A stretch of DNA of 64,000 nucleotides, from positions 62,001-126,000 of the forward strand of contig JAFZLD010000025.1 in the NCBI GenBank assembly GCA_017553505.1, written 5' to 3'. Below the pieces are notes generated by a model that saw only the letters and a program-made list of their open reading frames with translations, searched no databases and was not told the origin of the DNA. How positions within the stretch are numbered: position 1 is the first letter of the stretch; every line of letters starts with the position of its first letter. Below are positions 53,501 to 61,373 of the stretch, piece after piece. The DNA is from Lachnospiraceae bacterium (lineage in GTDB: Bacteria > Bacillota > Clostridia > Lachnospirales > Lachnospiraceae). A program made the translations under genes and the position numbers.

Positions 53501-53630
53501 TTCGCTAAATAATGTTTGTTTACTGGCGGAAAAATATAAGTTTATTATTGATTCCATTTTAAGGAACCCCGATTGCACTACAGATAGATTTGTGGAATTG
53601 TACAAAAAAAATTTTGGAGGAACTCGGTAA
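50517..53630 (+). CDS. Stand-alone NRPS, adenylation-carrier-condensation
   Basis: The 1037-residue protein has an adenylation domain (about 5-500): YTSGSTGKPKG, YNYYGPTE, GELYIGGIGVSKEGY, LYKSGDLAKR, GRCDEQIKIHGYRVE and NGKLDKS. A carrier domain comes next, with phosphopantetheine site Ser550 in LGGDSL, and then a condensation domain whose active site is HHLIVDY (His738, His739, Asp743; the usual Gly is Tyr). YIGFFTDTIPLRL is the downstream condensation motif. There is no thioesterase, and this is the only NRPS module. It probably activates one amino acid and joins it to a free amine or hydroxyl acceptor made by the island. ATG 50517 is 7 bases after AGGTG. The amino acid is unknown. Confidence 0.92.
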   Translation: MTNADIISRFQCVVKNFANEKALTFKNKSYTYRELESITDTFSQTISNYLTPGAVVGILMEKSADYVISILAILKAECTYLPLDSIYPIPRIQSILDDSGCKVLISDHDIHDLDVTVININANKGKTTKDLPKETLKRNVRVQYSYLIYTSGSTGKPKGIRITGEAILNLAKRMSEELKCFNGGKRIAMLSPFVFDVSVGQMYMSLLFGNELVLVPDEVKYSLALLKDFFSENEIYCCDFTPTRLDLQVSYYEKLRCQHFFPYIIVCAGESLHTELAKRVMNSKGCKSRLYNYYGPTEICVYCAYHEISESDLNNESPNIPIGKALEGFQLYIFNEEMNLCKDYEIGELYIGGIGVSKEGYVNDVKLNETQFIDNPAYPYQRLYKSGDLAKRRSNGDIECLGRCDEQIKIHGYRVELSEIENAIERIPSVSRAKVILINDGDIDGLAAYYTKNEDIKVVEIDNALRKLLPYYMIPTYYIKVDAFSYNVNGKLDKSVLPDYHSGQKYVKESENKYDIDNSIGAKFMQYCAKVLNLTKVEYEDRFVSLGGDSLNAFELNALLELEWNVSLNIYELVGPYSLGRLAEILTTRIKENSDKKPLTNTCIFKCKVNSYQKVLLKEELKKEAKDDNDKNNLPLYNMVYMLELKQNVFIEKLQKAFNMVLLSHEMLRTHFVKSKNSFEICRDEYKEYTVHKEYIKDIASVDVSIYAKRFDVLLPELYQIILFEDENCKQAVLLNIHHLIVDYASIQIIVNELFSFYYNQDLDVPLYSECAFFSTKNSQPDKAGLNFWRKQLNNRPESVGFSGEINHDEVAENIDSFKFQIDKTDKMKDFCRDKGLTEYYLCFGALAFLLYCEEKKKEFIIGTYSMGRDCKGVPANYIGFFTDTIPLRLQIQGTLGVSMFLNMMKNKCVDILQYGGVDVGNLFQYMGFKDLCKGSLFDVAFNFIKEYKFEFKEHNQKILLRDYSRNPQSISFLLTGLSKQNSIQFEINFEKNRYSLNNVCLLAEKYKFIIDSILRNPDCTTDRFVELYKKNFGGTR

Positions 53631-53635
53631 ATGTG

Positions 53636-53683
53636 ATGTAAAACGATTCTTGTTTTTAATTAGTATTATTAACTGTTTTACAT
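53636..53683 (+). repeat. Inverted repeat after the NRPS gene
   Basis: ATGTAAAAC (53636-53644) and GTTTTACAT (53675-53683) form a perfect 9-bp stem with a 30-base loop. It may be a weak terminator of the island or a junction feature. Confidence 0.45.
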
Positions 53684-53698
53684 TTGAGACTTTCTGTG

Positions 53699-53727
53699 TT
53701 GACATGAAATATATGGTGGCTTATACT
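53699..53727 (+). promoter_or_regulatory. Promoter of nrdD
   Basis: TTGACA (53699-53704) and TATACT (53722-53727) have a 17-base spacer. It restores a separate transcription unit after the island. Confidence 0.85.
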
Positions 53728-53734
53728 TTAAGAG

Positions 53735-53750
53735 ACACAAGATATTGTGT
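53735..53750 (+). promoter_or_regulatory. NrdR box of nrdDG
   Basis: ACACAAGATATTGTGT differs at one position from the NrdR consensus acaCwAtATaTwGtgt and sits at the predicted start of transcription. A poorer match (about 11 of 16) lies at 53702-53717, between -35 and -10, in the tandem arrangement NrdR uses. The same bases can form a hairpin (53731-53754). Confidence 0.75.
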
Positions 53751-53799
53751 CTCTTTATCGTTTATTTATTTAGCTTTTTCTAATTTGGGAGGATTTAAT

Positions 53800-55992
53800 A
53801 TGAGTACGGGAAATTGGTCATCCGACAAAGATACCGGTTTGGATTACGGCGAGAAATTTAAGCCTGTAGGTGAAATATTTGTAGTTAAGAAGGACGGAAG
53901 CAAGGAAGCTTTTAACGTTCAAAAGGTAATTAATGCAGTTGCAAAGAGTGCATACAGAGCACTTACCAAATTTACTCCCGAAGAAAATGAAAAGATTTGC
54001 AGATATGTAATCAGTCGCGTGGATGAGATGAATACTACAGAGATTCCCATCCCCGTGATGCATAATATTGTTGAGAGCGCGCTTGAAGAGGTTAAGCCCA
54101 TAGTAGCCAAGAGCTACAGAGACTATCGTAACTACAAGCAGGACTTTGTACGTATGCTTGATGACGTATACAAGAAGTCTCAGTCTATCATGTATGTCGG
54201 TGACAAGGAAAACGCCAACACCGACTCTGCACTTGTATCTACCAAGAGAAGCCTTATTTTTAACCAGCTTAACAAGGAACTTTATCAGAAATTCTTTATG
54301 ACGACGGAAGAGATTCAGGCTTGTCGTGACGGATATATTTATGTTCATGACATGTCGGCAAGACGTGATACAATGAATTGCTGTCTTTTCGATGTTGAGA
54401 CCGTTTTAAAGGGCGGTTTCGAAATGGGTAACATCTGGTACAACGAGCCCAAGAGCCTTGATGTTGCTTTTGACGTAATCGGCGATATAGTACTTAGCGC
54501 TGCAAGTCAGCAGTACGGCGGATTTACTGTGCCCAGCGTGGACCTTATCTTAGAGCCTTACGCTCAGAAATCTTATGACAAATATATAGAGAAATACAGA
54601 AGACTCGGAATCGACGACGCAAGAGCTGAAGCAGAAGCACTTGCAGATGTTACGAGAGAATTTGAACAGGGCTTCCAGGGATGGGAGTATAAGTTTAATA
54701 CAGTAGCATCTTCAAGAGGTGATTATCCTTTCATTACCGTTACCGCAGGTACCGGAACCGGCAGATTTGCCAAGCTTGCGACTATTTCCATGCTTAACGT
54801 AAGACGTCGCGGACAGGGTAAGCCCGAGTGCAAGAAACCGGTATTGTTCCCTAAGATTGTATTCCTTTATGATGAGAATCTTCACGGCCCCGGCAAGGAG
54901 CTTGAGGACGTATTTGAGGCAGGCGTTAAATGTTCTGCCAAGACCATGTACCCTGACTGGCTTTCACTTACCGGTAAGGGCTATGTGGCAGGTATTTATA
55001 AGCAGTACGGAAAGATTATTTCGCCCATGGGCTGCAGAGCTTTCTTAAGCCCCTGGTATGAGCGTGGCGGAATGCATCCCGCTGATGACAAGGACGTTCC
55101 TGTATTTGTGGGACGTTTCAATATCGGTGCGGTTTCGCTTCACCTTCCTATGATTCTTGCCAAGTCCCGTAAGGAATCAAGAGATTTCTACGAAGTGCTT
55201 GATTACTATTTGAATCTTATAAGACAGCTTCATATCCGTACTTATGCATACCTTGGCGAGATGCGTGCATCCACCAATCCTTTGGCATATTGCGAAGGCG
55301 GATTCTTAGGCGGACACCTTAAGCTTACAGACAAGATTAAGCCTTTACTTAAAGCTGCAACCGCAAGCTTCGGAATCACGGCTCTTAACGAACTTCAGGA
55401 ACTTTACAACGGCAAGTCTCTTGTAGAAGACGGAGCTTTTGCCGTTGAAGTGCTTGAATATATCAACAAGAAGATTAACGAGTTCAAAGAAGAAGACGGC
55501 AATCTCTACGCTATCTACGGCACTCCCGCAGAGAGCCTTTGCGGCCTCCAGGTTCAGCAGTTTAGAAAGAAATACGGCATTATCGAAGGCGTAAGCGACA
55601 GAGAATACGTTTCCAATTCTTTCCACTGTCATGTTACCGAAGACATTACGCCTATTCAGAAGCAGGATCTTGAGAATCGTTTCTGGGATCTTAGTAACGG
55701 CGGTAAGATTCAGTATGTTAAGTATCCTATAGATTACAATATCGATGCAGTTAAGACTCTTATCAGACGCGCCATGGATATGGGATTTTATGAGGGAGTT
55801 AACCTTTCTTTGGCCTACTGTGACGATTGCGGTCACCAGGAGCTTGAAATGGATGTATGCCCTAAGTGCGGAAGCCGTAACCTTACCAAGATTGACCGCA
55901 TGAACGGATATTTATCTTACTCACGCGTGCACGGCGATACCAGACTTAATGATGCCAAGATGGCTGAAATTGCCGAAAGGAAGTCTATGTAA
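53800..55992 (+). CDS. nrdD: Anaerobic ribonucleoside-triphosphate reductase
   Basis: The 730-residue class III reductase makes dNTPs without oxygen. It begins with an ATP-cone allosteric domain (FVVKKDGSKEAFNVQKVINA) and has the barrel with PSVDLILEPYAQ and the NPLAYCEGGFLGGH region. A zinc site CDDCGHQELEMDVCPKCGS lies near the end, with the glycyl-radical loop RMNGYLSY (Gly703). ATG 53800 follows GGGAGG; an open frame from 53590 overlaps the NRPS gene and its extra residues do not resemble NrdD. The NrdR box upstream implies ATP/dATP-dependent repression. Confidence 0.96.
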   Translation: MSTGNWSSDKDTGLDYGEKFKPVGEIFVVKKDGSKEAFNVQKVINAVAKSAYRALTKFTPEENEKICRYVISRVDEMNTTEIPIPVMHNIVESALEEVKPIVAKSYRDYRNYKQDFVRMLDDVYKKSQSIMYVGDKENANTDSALVSTKRSLIFNQLNKELYQKFFMTTEEIQACRDGYIYVHDMSARRDTMNCCLFDVETVLKGGFEMGNIWYNEPKSLDVAFDVIGDIVLSAASQQYGGFTVPSVDLILEPYAQKSYDKYIEKYRRLGIDDARAEAEALADVTREFEQGFQGWEYKFNTVASSRGDYPFITVTAGTGTGRFAKLATISMLNVRRRGQGKPECKKPVLFPKIVFLYDENLHGPGKELEDVFEAGVKCSAKTMYPDWLSLTGKGYVAGIYKQYGKIISPMGCRAFLSPWYERGGMHPADDKDVPVFVGRFNIGAVSLHLPMILAKSRKESRDFYEVLDYYLNLIRQLHIRTYAYLGEMRASTNPLAYCEGGFLGGHLKLTDKIKPLLKAATASFGITALNELQELYNGKSLVEDGAFAVEVLEYINKKINEFKEEDGNLYAIYGTPAESLCGLQVQQFRKKYGIIEGVSDREYVSNSFHCHVTEDITPIQKQDLENRFWDLSNGGKIQYVKYPIDYNIDAVKTLIRRAMDMGFYEGVNLSLAYCDDCGHQELEMDVCPKCGSRNLTKIDRMNGYLSYSRVHGDTRLNDAKMAEIAERKSM

Positions 55993-55994
55993 TT

Positions 55995-56555
55995 ATGCGA
56001 TATCACAATATAACCAAAGATGATATGAATAACGGCGACGGCCTTCGTGTGGTGCTGTGGGTTGCAGGCTGTGTTCATCGTTGCAAGAACTGTCAGAATC
56101 CGGTTACATGGGATCCGGACGGCGGCTTGCCTTTTGATGACAATGCAAGGCAGGAAATATTCGACCAGCTTGATAAGCCTTATATTTCAGGCATTACATT
56201 TTCCGGCGGTGACCCCCTTCATCCGGCTAATAAAGAGTATGTGACTTCTTTTGCCAAAGAAATTAAAGAGAAGTATCCTAATAAGACTATATGGCTTTAT
56301 ACCGGCGATTCATGGGAGAGTATCTACGATTACCCTGTCATGAAGTATTTGGACGTATGTGTTGACGGAGAGTATATTGATGCGCTTCGTGATGTAAAGC
56401 TTATGTGGAAAGGCAGCTCCAATCAAAAGGTAATTGATGTACAGGCGACGCTTAAGAGTGCTGATATTACCAAGCCTATACTACATTGCGCAGATTATTA
56501 CGATGCGCCTATTACAGATGCCGAGTCGCAGATGTGCAAGGGTTGCGGAGATTGA
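55995..56555 (+). CDS. nrdG: Anaerobic ribonucleotide reductase activating protein
   Basis: The 186-residue radical SAM enzyme makes the glycyl radical on NrdD. It has the N-terminal RYHNITKDDMNNGDGLRVVL, the cluster motif CVHRCKNCQNP, and SGGDPLHPANK. The gene starts 2 bases after nrdD. The C-terminal CADYYDAPITDAESQMCKGC contains two extra cysteines, of which the final pair CKGC is common in clostridial NrdG. It is unrelated to the island's radical SAM proteins. Confidence 0.95.
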   Translation: MRYHNITKDDMNNGDGLRVVLWVAGCVHRCKNCQNPVTWDPDGGLPFDDNARQEIFDQLDKPYISGITFSGGDPLHPANKEYVTSFAKEIKEKYPNKTIWLYTGDSWESIYDYPVMKYLDVCVDGEYIDALRDVKLMWKGSSNQKVIDVQATLKSADITKPILHCADYYDAPITDAESQMCKGCGD

Positions 56556-56571
56556 TAAAGGAACAGATTTT

Positions 56572-57090
56572 ATGGAAAGAATTGCTCATTTTGAAAAAGT
56601 AAGTTTTAAGAGATTTTACGAAGATTTTAAAGATACATTTCCGGAATATGATACCGAGGAGAAGGTTCAGGCTGTTTATGATAAGCTCATCCTTCCCAAG
56701 CGAGCCACGAAGAAGAGTGCGGGCTATGACATCTTCATGCCTATATCCGTAACGCTTGAGCCCGGTAAGACCGTTAAGGTTCCTACGGGTATCAGGGTTA
56801 AGATGCGTGATGATTATGTATTCATGATTTATCCCCGTTCCGGACTCGGCTTTAAGTATCGCTTACAGCTTAACAATACAGTGGGTGTCATCGATGCGGA
56901 TTATTACGACTCCGACAATGAAGGTCACATGTTTGTTAAGATTACCAACGATACCAATGAAGGAAAGACCGTGTCGCTTCCCGAGCTTACTGCTTTTTCT
57001 CAGGGAATCTTTATGCAATACGGTATTACGGACGATGATGATGTTACTACCGAACGTAACGGCGGTTTCGGAAGCACGACATCCAAGTAG
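56572..57090 (+). CDS. dut: dUTP diphosphatase (trimeric, with N-terminal extension)
   Basis: The 172-residue protein has the five dUTPase motifs: SAGYDIFMP, PRSGLGFKYRLQLNNTVGVI, DADYYDSDNEGHM and the closing ERNGGFGSTTSK. About 45 residues precede the first motif (ERIAHFEKVSFKRFYEDF), an extension seen in some clostridial dUTPases. It hydrolyses dUTP to dUMP and prevents uracil entering DNA, which suits its place after nrdD-nrdG. AAAGGAA lies 7 bases before ATG 56572. Confidence 0.92.
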   Translation: MERIAHFEKVSFKRFYEDFKDTFPEYDTEEKVQAVYDKLILPKRATKKSAGYDIFMPISVTLEPGKTVKVPTGIRVKMRDDYVFMIYPRSGLGFKYRLQLNNTVGVIDADYYDSDNEGHMFVKITNDTNEGKTVSLPELTAFSQGIFMQYGITDDDDVTTERNGGFGSTTSK

Positions 57091-57152
57091 TTTTTGAAAC
57101 AACATTGCTTGATTTGTATTACGAATTGTGCCAACATTTGTAACTATTTTCG

Positions 57153-57181
57153 TTGAATTTACTTAAATCCGATGGTATCAT
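57153..57181 (+). promoter_or_regulatory. Promoter for degV
   Basis: TTGAAT (57153-57158) and TATCAT (57176-57181) are 17 bases apart. Confidence 0.65.
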
Positions 57182-57215
57182 CATATCAAAGTAAACATTA
57201 CGGAGGATTTATTTA

Positions 57216-58088
57216 GTGAGTGATTTTTTGATAGCTACCGACTGCGGAGCAGATCTTCCTGAGGATTACCTTAAGGAGAACAATATTTCCTGCTCCAACC
57301 TTACTTACACCATTTGCGGTAAGACATATGGCGGAAGAGGCGAACAGTTGCCTTATAAAGAGTTCTATTCTTTGATGAGAGCCGGCAATCTTCCCAAGAC
57401 CAGCCAGGTTAACCCCGACGAGGCCAAGGAATCTTTGCTTGAACTTATGAAAGAGAACAAGAAGATTTTGGTTCTTGCTTTTTCTTCGGGCTTAAGCGGC
57501 ACATACAACAGCTTCAGAATTGCTGCCGAGGAAATCATGGAAGAAGACAAAGATGCCGAGATTAAGGTTGTGGATTCCAAGTGCGCATCCCTCGGACAGG
57601 GCTTATTCGTATACAAGGTTGTTGAGAAGGCCAAGACCGGTGCTTCTTTTGAAGAAACTTTTAAGTATGCTGAAGAGATCGCGCCCAAGTGCGTGCATGT
57701 ATTTACAGTAGATGATTTGAATCACTTGTACAGAGGCGGAAGAGTTACCAAGACAGCTGCTTTCTTCGGAACAGTTTTGAATATTAAGCCTGTTCTTCAC
57801 GTAGATGATGACGGCCATCTTATCCCTCTTATGAAGGAAAGAGGGCGTAAGAAATCCCTTCTTAAGCTTGTGGACCTTATGGGTGAGCAGATGGGTTCTT
57901 ACAAGGATAAGAACGATATCGTATTTATAAGCCACGGCGACTGCATTGAAGACGCTGAGTATGTAAGAGATGAGATTAAGAGTCGTTTCGGAATAGAGAA
58001 ATTTTTGATAAATAACATCGGTCCGGTTATCGGCGCACATGCAGGTCCCGGAACCATAGCTTTATTCTTTATGGGAGATGTACGCTAA
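57216..58088 (+). CDS. DegV-family fatty-acid-binding protein
   Basis: The 290-residue protein has the DegV fold: FLIATDCGADLPEDY, the loop KTSQVNPDEAKE, LAFSSGLSGTYNS, VVDSKCASLGQG and LNHLYRGGRVTKTAAFFGT. These proteins bind fatty acids and hand them to fatty-acid kinase systems; the partner is not visible here. The start is GTG 57216 with CGGAGG 9 bases upstream. The closing region NNIGPVIGAHAGPGTIALFF is typical. Confidence 0.93.
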   Translation: MSDFLIATDCGADLPEDYLKENNISCSNLTYTICGKTYGGRGEQLPYKEFYSLMRAGNLPKTSQVNPDEAKESLLELMKENKKILVLAFSSGLSGTYNSFRIAAEEIMEEDKDAEIKVVDSKCASLGQGLFVYKVVEKAKTGASFEETFKYAEEIAPKCVHVFTVDDLNHLYRGGRVTKTAAFFGTVLNIKPVLHVDDDGHLIPLMKERGRKKSLLKLVDLMGEQMGSYKDKNDIVFISHGDCIEDAEYVRDEIKSRFGIEKFLINNIGPVIGAHAGPGTIALFFMGDVR

Positions 58089-58132
58089 GGAATAGCAAGC
58101 TCTGTATACAAGAGCCTTAAGGGGAGGTTTCT

Positions 58133-59809
58133 ATGTACGAATATGCTAAGGCAGTCAGACTATGTCTGGCCGAGTATTTAACTATTCTCGTACTACACGT
58201 TATCTATGCTTTCTATCAATTTGGCAGTGAAACAGGCAGAATGGTTCTGCTTGTTTCTGCCATGATGATTTCCGTAACAATTATCGTTGCGGTCTTTGTT
58301 AAAAAAGAAGCATTTGTCTTATGCTTCGTTCTTATTTCTGTTCTCGTTTCATCGACAATAATAGGATATCTTGTTCATACGCTTGCTTTTGCCATACTTA
58401 TGTATGTGCTTATGGCAATATGCATTACAGTATTTATGGAGAAAAGGTACATAGCCGTTTCCGCTGTGCTTTCTGTAATTGTGTGCATAGGATATATATT
58501 TACCGTTCCTGACAGGATAGAGGAAAATGTGCCGATTCTCATGCACATTGTTTTTATTGTTTCTTTCATAGCGGCCATGGTGAATTTGTATGTACTCGTA
58601 TATCAGGCGAGAAAATACATGAAGGGCATGGAAGAGAAAGCAACCGAGGCAGAACATGCCAATGAATCCAAGATGCTTTTCCTTGCCAATATGTCGCATG
58701 AGATAAGAACACCTATGAATGCTATCTGCGGCATGGCTGAACTTATTTTAAGAGATGATACTTTATCTCCCGAGACAAGAACCAATACGGAGAATATCCA
58801 GACTGCAGGCAAGGTCTTAATTTCAATCGTTAACGATATCCTTGATTACAGTAAGCTTGAAAGCGGCAACATGGAGATTATACCGGTTAATTATTCTTTT
58901 TCCGCTATGATTAAAGATGTGCTCAATATGATGTCGGTGAGAGTCGATGACAAGGAAGTGGATATTCGCGCAGATATTCAGGACGGTCTGCCGGATTCGT
59001 TAATCGGTGATGAGATAAGGCTTCGCCAGATCCTGTTTAATCTTTTGTCCAATGCCATAAAGTATACGGAGAAAGGCTATGTAATACTTGATGTAAAGGG
59101 CAAAGAAGACACGGGCTTTGTAGACCTTACGATTTCTGTTACCGACAGCGGAATCGGTATTAAGAAAGAAGACTTAAGCAAGTTATTTACAAGTTTCCAG
59201 CAGGTAGATACCAGAAAGATCAGGAACAGAGAAGGCACCGGTCTCGGACTTGCTATTTGTAAGGAGCTTCTCAGCCTTATGGGCGGTGATATTGAGGTTG
59301 AGAGTACATACGGCGTAGGCTCTAAGTTTACGATTCATATCAGTCAGAAGATTTCCGACAGCTCGGTTGTCGTAGAGAAATTTAAGACTCACGAAGAAAA
59401 CGAACCGCAGGTTGTGGCTCCTGATGCCAAGGTATTGGTTGTTGACGACAACGCAGTTAACCTTAAGGTTTCACAGGGACTTATCAGAACGTTTGGCATT
59501 ACTGTAGATACTTGTAAGAGCGGACGTGAATGTCTTGAAATTCTTAAGGACACCAAGGATTACGATATTATTTTCATTGACCATATGATGCCGGAGCTTG
59601 ACGGAATTGATACACTTAATATGATTCGTTCCGACCCGAGCGAATATATGAAGAAAGTACCGCTTATTGCACTGACAGCCAATGTTGTAAGCGGGGTAAG
59701 AGAGATGTTTATTTCCGAGGGCTTTGACGATTATGTACCCAAGCCCATCGATATGGTATGGCTCAATGCGATATTAAGAAAATACTTACCGAAGGAAAAG
59801 CAGCGATAG
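58133..59809 (+). CDS. Hybrid histidine kinase with receiver domain
   Basis: The 558-residue protein has about six transmembrane helices in the first 165 residues. The HisKA domain has His189 in NMSHEIRTPMNAICG, the HATPase domain is intact (RLRQILFNLLSNAIKYT, DSGIGI, GTGLGLAICKEL), and the receiver has Asp483 in FIDHMMPELDG. It is the third hybrid kinase of this type in the window and the most complete. Its receiver C-terminus (VVSGVREMFISEGFDDY) closely resembles that of the 21798 protein. No periplasmic sensor domain is present, so it likely senses membrane or cytosolic cues. Confidence 0.92.
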   Translation: MYEYAKAVRLCLAEYLTILVLHVIYAFYQFGSETGRMVLLVSAMMISVTIIVAVFVKKEAFVLCFVLISVLVSSTIIGYLVHTLAFAILMYVLMAICITVFMEKRYIAVSAVLSVIVCIGYIFTVPDRIEENVPILMHIVFIVSFIAAMVNLYVLVYQARKYMKGMEEKATEAEHANESKMLFLANMSHEIRTPMNAICGMAELILRDDTLSPETRTNTENIQTAGKVLISIVNDILDYSKLESGNMEIIPVNYSFSAMIKDVLNMMSVRVDDKEVDIRADIQDGLPDSLIGDEIRLRQILFNLLSNAIKYTEKGYVILDVKGKEDTGFVDLTISVTDSGIGIKKEDLSKLFTSFQQVDTRKIRNREGTGLGLAICKELLSLMGGDIEVESTYGVGSKFTIHISQKISDSSVVVEKFKTHEENEPQVVAPDAKVLVVDDNAVNLKVSQGLIRTFGITVDTCKSGRECLEILKDTKDYDIIFIDHMMPELDGIDTLNMIRSDPSEYMKKVPLIALTANVVSGVREMFISEGFDDYVPKPIDMVWLNAILRKYLPKEKQR

Positions 59810-59818
59810 GCTGCTTTT
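59796..59818 (+). terminator. Terminator after the third hybrid kinase
   Basis: A 9-bp stem (59796-59804 with 59810-59818) has the stop codon TAG inside its loop and the T-rich arm runs on. Confidence 0.8.
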
Positions 59819-59846
59819 TCTGATATTATTGTATGATTTTTTGTAC

Positions 59847-59875
59847 TTGCACTTATGATAAAATAAGCATACAAT
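59847..59875 (+). promoter_or_regulatory. Promoter for gltX
   Basis: TTGCAC (59847-59852) and TACAAT (59870-59875) are 17 bases apart. Confidence 0.7.
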
Positions 59876-59909
59876 ATGGTGTACTAATATTTTGAAGGAG
59901 GTTAGAAAC

Positions 59910-61373
59910 ATGGGAAAGGTTAGAACCAGATTTGCACCCAGTCCCACAGGCAGAATGCATGTAGGTAACTTACGTACCGCTCTTTACGAGTATTTGGTTG
60001 CCAAGCATGAAGGCGGAGATTTTATTTTACGTATCGAGGATACCGATCAGGAACGCTTTGTCGAAGGCGCGATTGACATCATATACAGAACTCTTGAAAA
60101 GACAGGCCTTAAGCACGATGAAGGTCCCGATAAGGACAAAGGCTACGGCCCTTATGTACAGAGTGAGCGTACCAAATCCGGCATGTATCTTGAATATGCC
60201 AAGAAACTTATCGAGAAAGGTGCAGCATATTACTGCTTCTGTGACAAGGAACGTCTTGAGAGCCTCAAGCAGGTTGTAGAGGGCAAGGAAATCGTAGTAT
60301 ACGACAAGCACTGCCTTCACTTAAGCCCCGAGGAGATTAAGGCCAATCTCGATGCAGGTAAGCCTTACGTAATCAGACAGAATGTTCCGAGAGAAGGCAC
60401 CACAACCTTCCACGATGAACTTTACGGAGATATTACCGTTGATAATGCAGAGCTTGATGACATGATTCTTATTAAGTCAGACGGCTATCCTACATACAAC
60501 TTTGCTAATGTTATTGATGACCATCTTATGGGCATTACACACGTAGTAAGAGGTAATGAATACATTTCATCCACCCCTAAGTACCAGCTTTTATATGATG
60601 CATACGGTTGGGAATCACCCAAGTACATTCACTTAGGTCTTATTACCGACGAGACTCACAAGAAGCTTTCCAAGAGAAGCGGACACAGCTCTTTCGAAGA
60701 TTTGCTTGAGCAGGGATTCTTAACAGAAGCTATTATGAACTACATAGCGCTTCTCGGCTGGTCACCCGAGGACAATAACGAGTTCTTTACACTTGAGGAG
60801 CTTGTACAGAAGTTTGATTATCACAAGATCAACAAGTCCCCCTCGGTATTTGACATGGCTAAGCTTCGCTGGATGAACGGTGAGTACATTAAGAAGATGA
60901 GTGATGAGGACTTCCTGGAAGTTGCTCTTCCCATCGTTAAGGAAGTAATCACTAAGCCTTACGACCTTAAGAAGATTGCACTTATGACCAAGACTCGTAT
61001 CGAAGTGTTCCCCGACATTAAGGAGCATATCGATTTCTTCGAAGCTCTTCCCGAGTACGATGTAGCAATGTACGAGCATAAGAAGATGAAGACCACTCTC
61101 GAATCCTCACTTGAGGTTCTCGAGGAAGTAATTCCCCTTCTTGAGGTTCATAACGATTACACCAATGACAGCTTATATGCAATGCTTTCCGATTACGTAG
61201 CACGTAAGGAAGTTAAGAATGGGTATGTGATGTGGCCCATCAGAACAGCACTTTCAGGTAAGCAGATGACTCCCGCCGGAGCCACCGAAATTTTGGAAGT
61301 TCTCGGTAAGGAAGAGTCCATCAAGAGACTTAACACAGGAGTAGCACTTTTAAAGAAAGCTCTTGGAAAATAA
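59910..61373 (+). CDS. gltX: Glutamyl-tRNA synthetase
   Basis: The 487-residue class I synthetase has [20 protein letters not shown] (HIGH-like HVGN), [30 protein letters not shown], and the KMSKS-equivalent KKLSKRSGH. The C-terminal anticodon-binding cage ends with [20 protein letters not shown]. The start is ATG 59910 behind AAGGAGG (59895-59901). The enzyme charges tRNA-Glu, and in this kind of organism may also mischarge tRNA-Gln. Confidence 0.96.
   Translation: MGKVRTRFAPSPTGRMHVGNLRTALYEYLVAKHEGGDFILRIEDTDQERFVEGAIDIIYRTLEKTGLKHDEGPDKDKGYGPYVQSERTKSGMYLEYAKKLIEKGAAYYCFCDKERLESLKQVVEGKEIVVYDKHCLHLSPEEIKANLDAGKPYVIRQNVPREGTTTFHDELYGDITVDNAELDDMILIKSDGYPTYNFANVIDDHLMGITHVVRGNEYISSTPKYQLLYDAYGWESPKYIHLGLITDETHKKLSKRSGHSSFEDLLEQGFLTEAIMNYIALLGWSPEDNNEFFTLEELVQKFDYHKINKSPSVFDMAKLRWMNGEYIKKMSDEDFLEVALPIVKEVITKPYDLKKIALMTKTRIEVFPDIKEHIDFFEALPEYDVAMYEHKKMKTTLESSLEVLEEVIPLLEVHNDYTNDSLYAMLSDYVARKEVKNGYVMWPIRTALSGKQMTPAGATEILEVLGKEESIKRLNTGVALLKKALGK

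Larger units (their letters stand above)
30615..53635 (+). other. Putative biosynthetic island with nine radical SAM genes
   Basis: Twenty genes on one strand lie between core genes rnhA and nrdD. Hand counts of two 60-base samples inside gave 33% and 23% G+C (from 34081 and 44041), against 43% and 40% in core genes (from 2041 and 27241). Lys is mostly AAA inside and AAG outside. Most gene gaps are under 50 bases and several genes overlap, so it is probably one or two transcription units. No mobility gene was seen, so the mode of acquisition is unknown. Confidence 0.75.

Noticed and set aside
30615..53700. Integrated phage, transposon or conjugative element
   Set aside because: No integrase, transposase, relaxase, phage structural gene or flanking direct repeat could be found.
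53731..53754. Hairpin as terminator of the island operon
   Set aside because: It lies downstream of the nrdD -10 element, has no immediate T run, and is better explained as the NrdR operator.
53590..53799. N-terminal extension of nrdD overlapping the NRPS gene
   Set aside because: The extra residues do not resemble NrdD, the nrdD promoter and NrdR box lie inside them, and GGGAGG marks ATG 53800.
55995..56555. nrdG as a tenth member of the island's radical SAM set
   Set aside because: It is the standard partner of nrdD, with core-type codon use and its own regulation.
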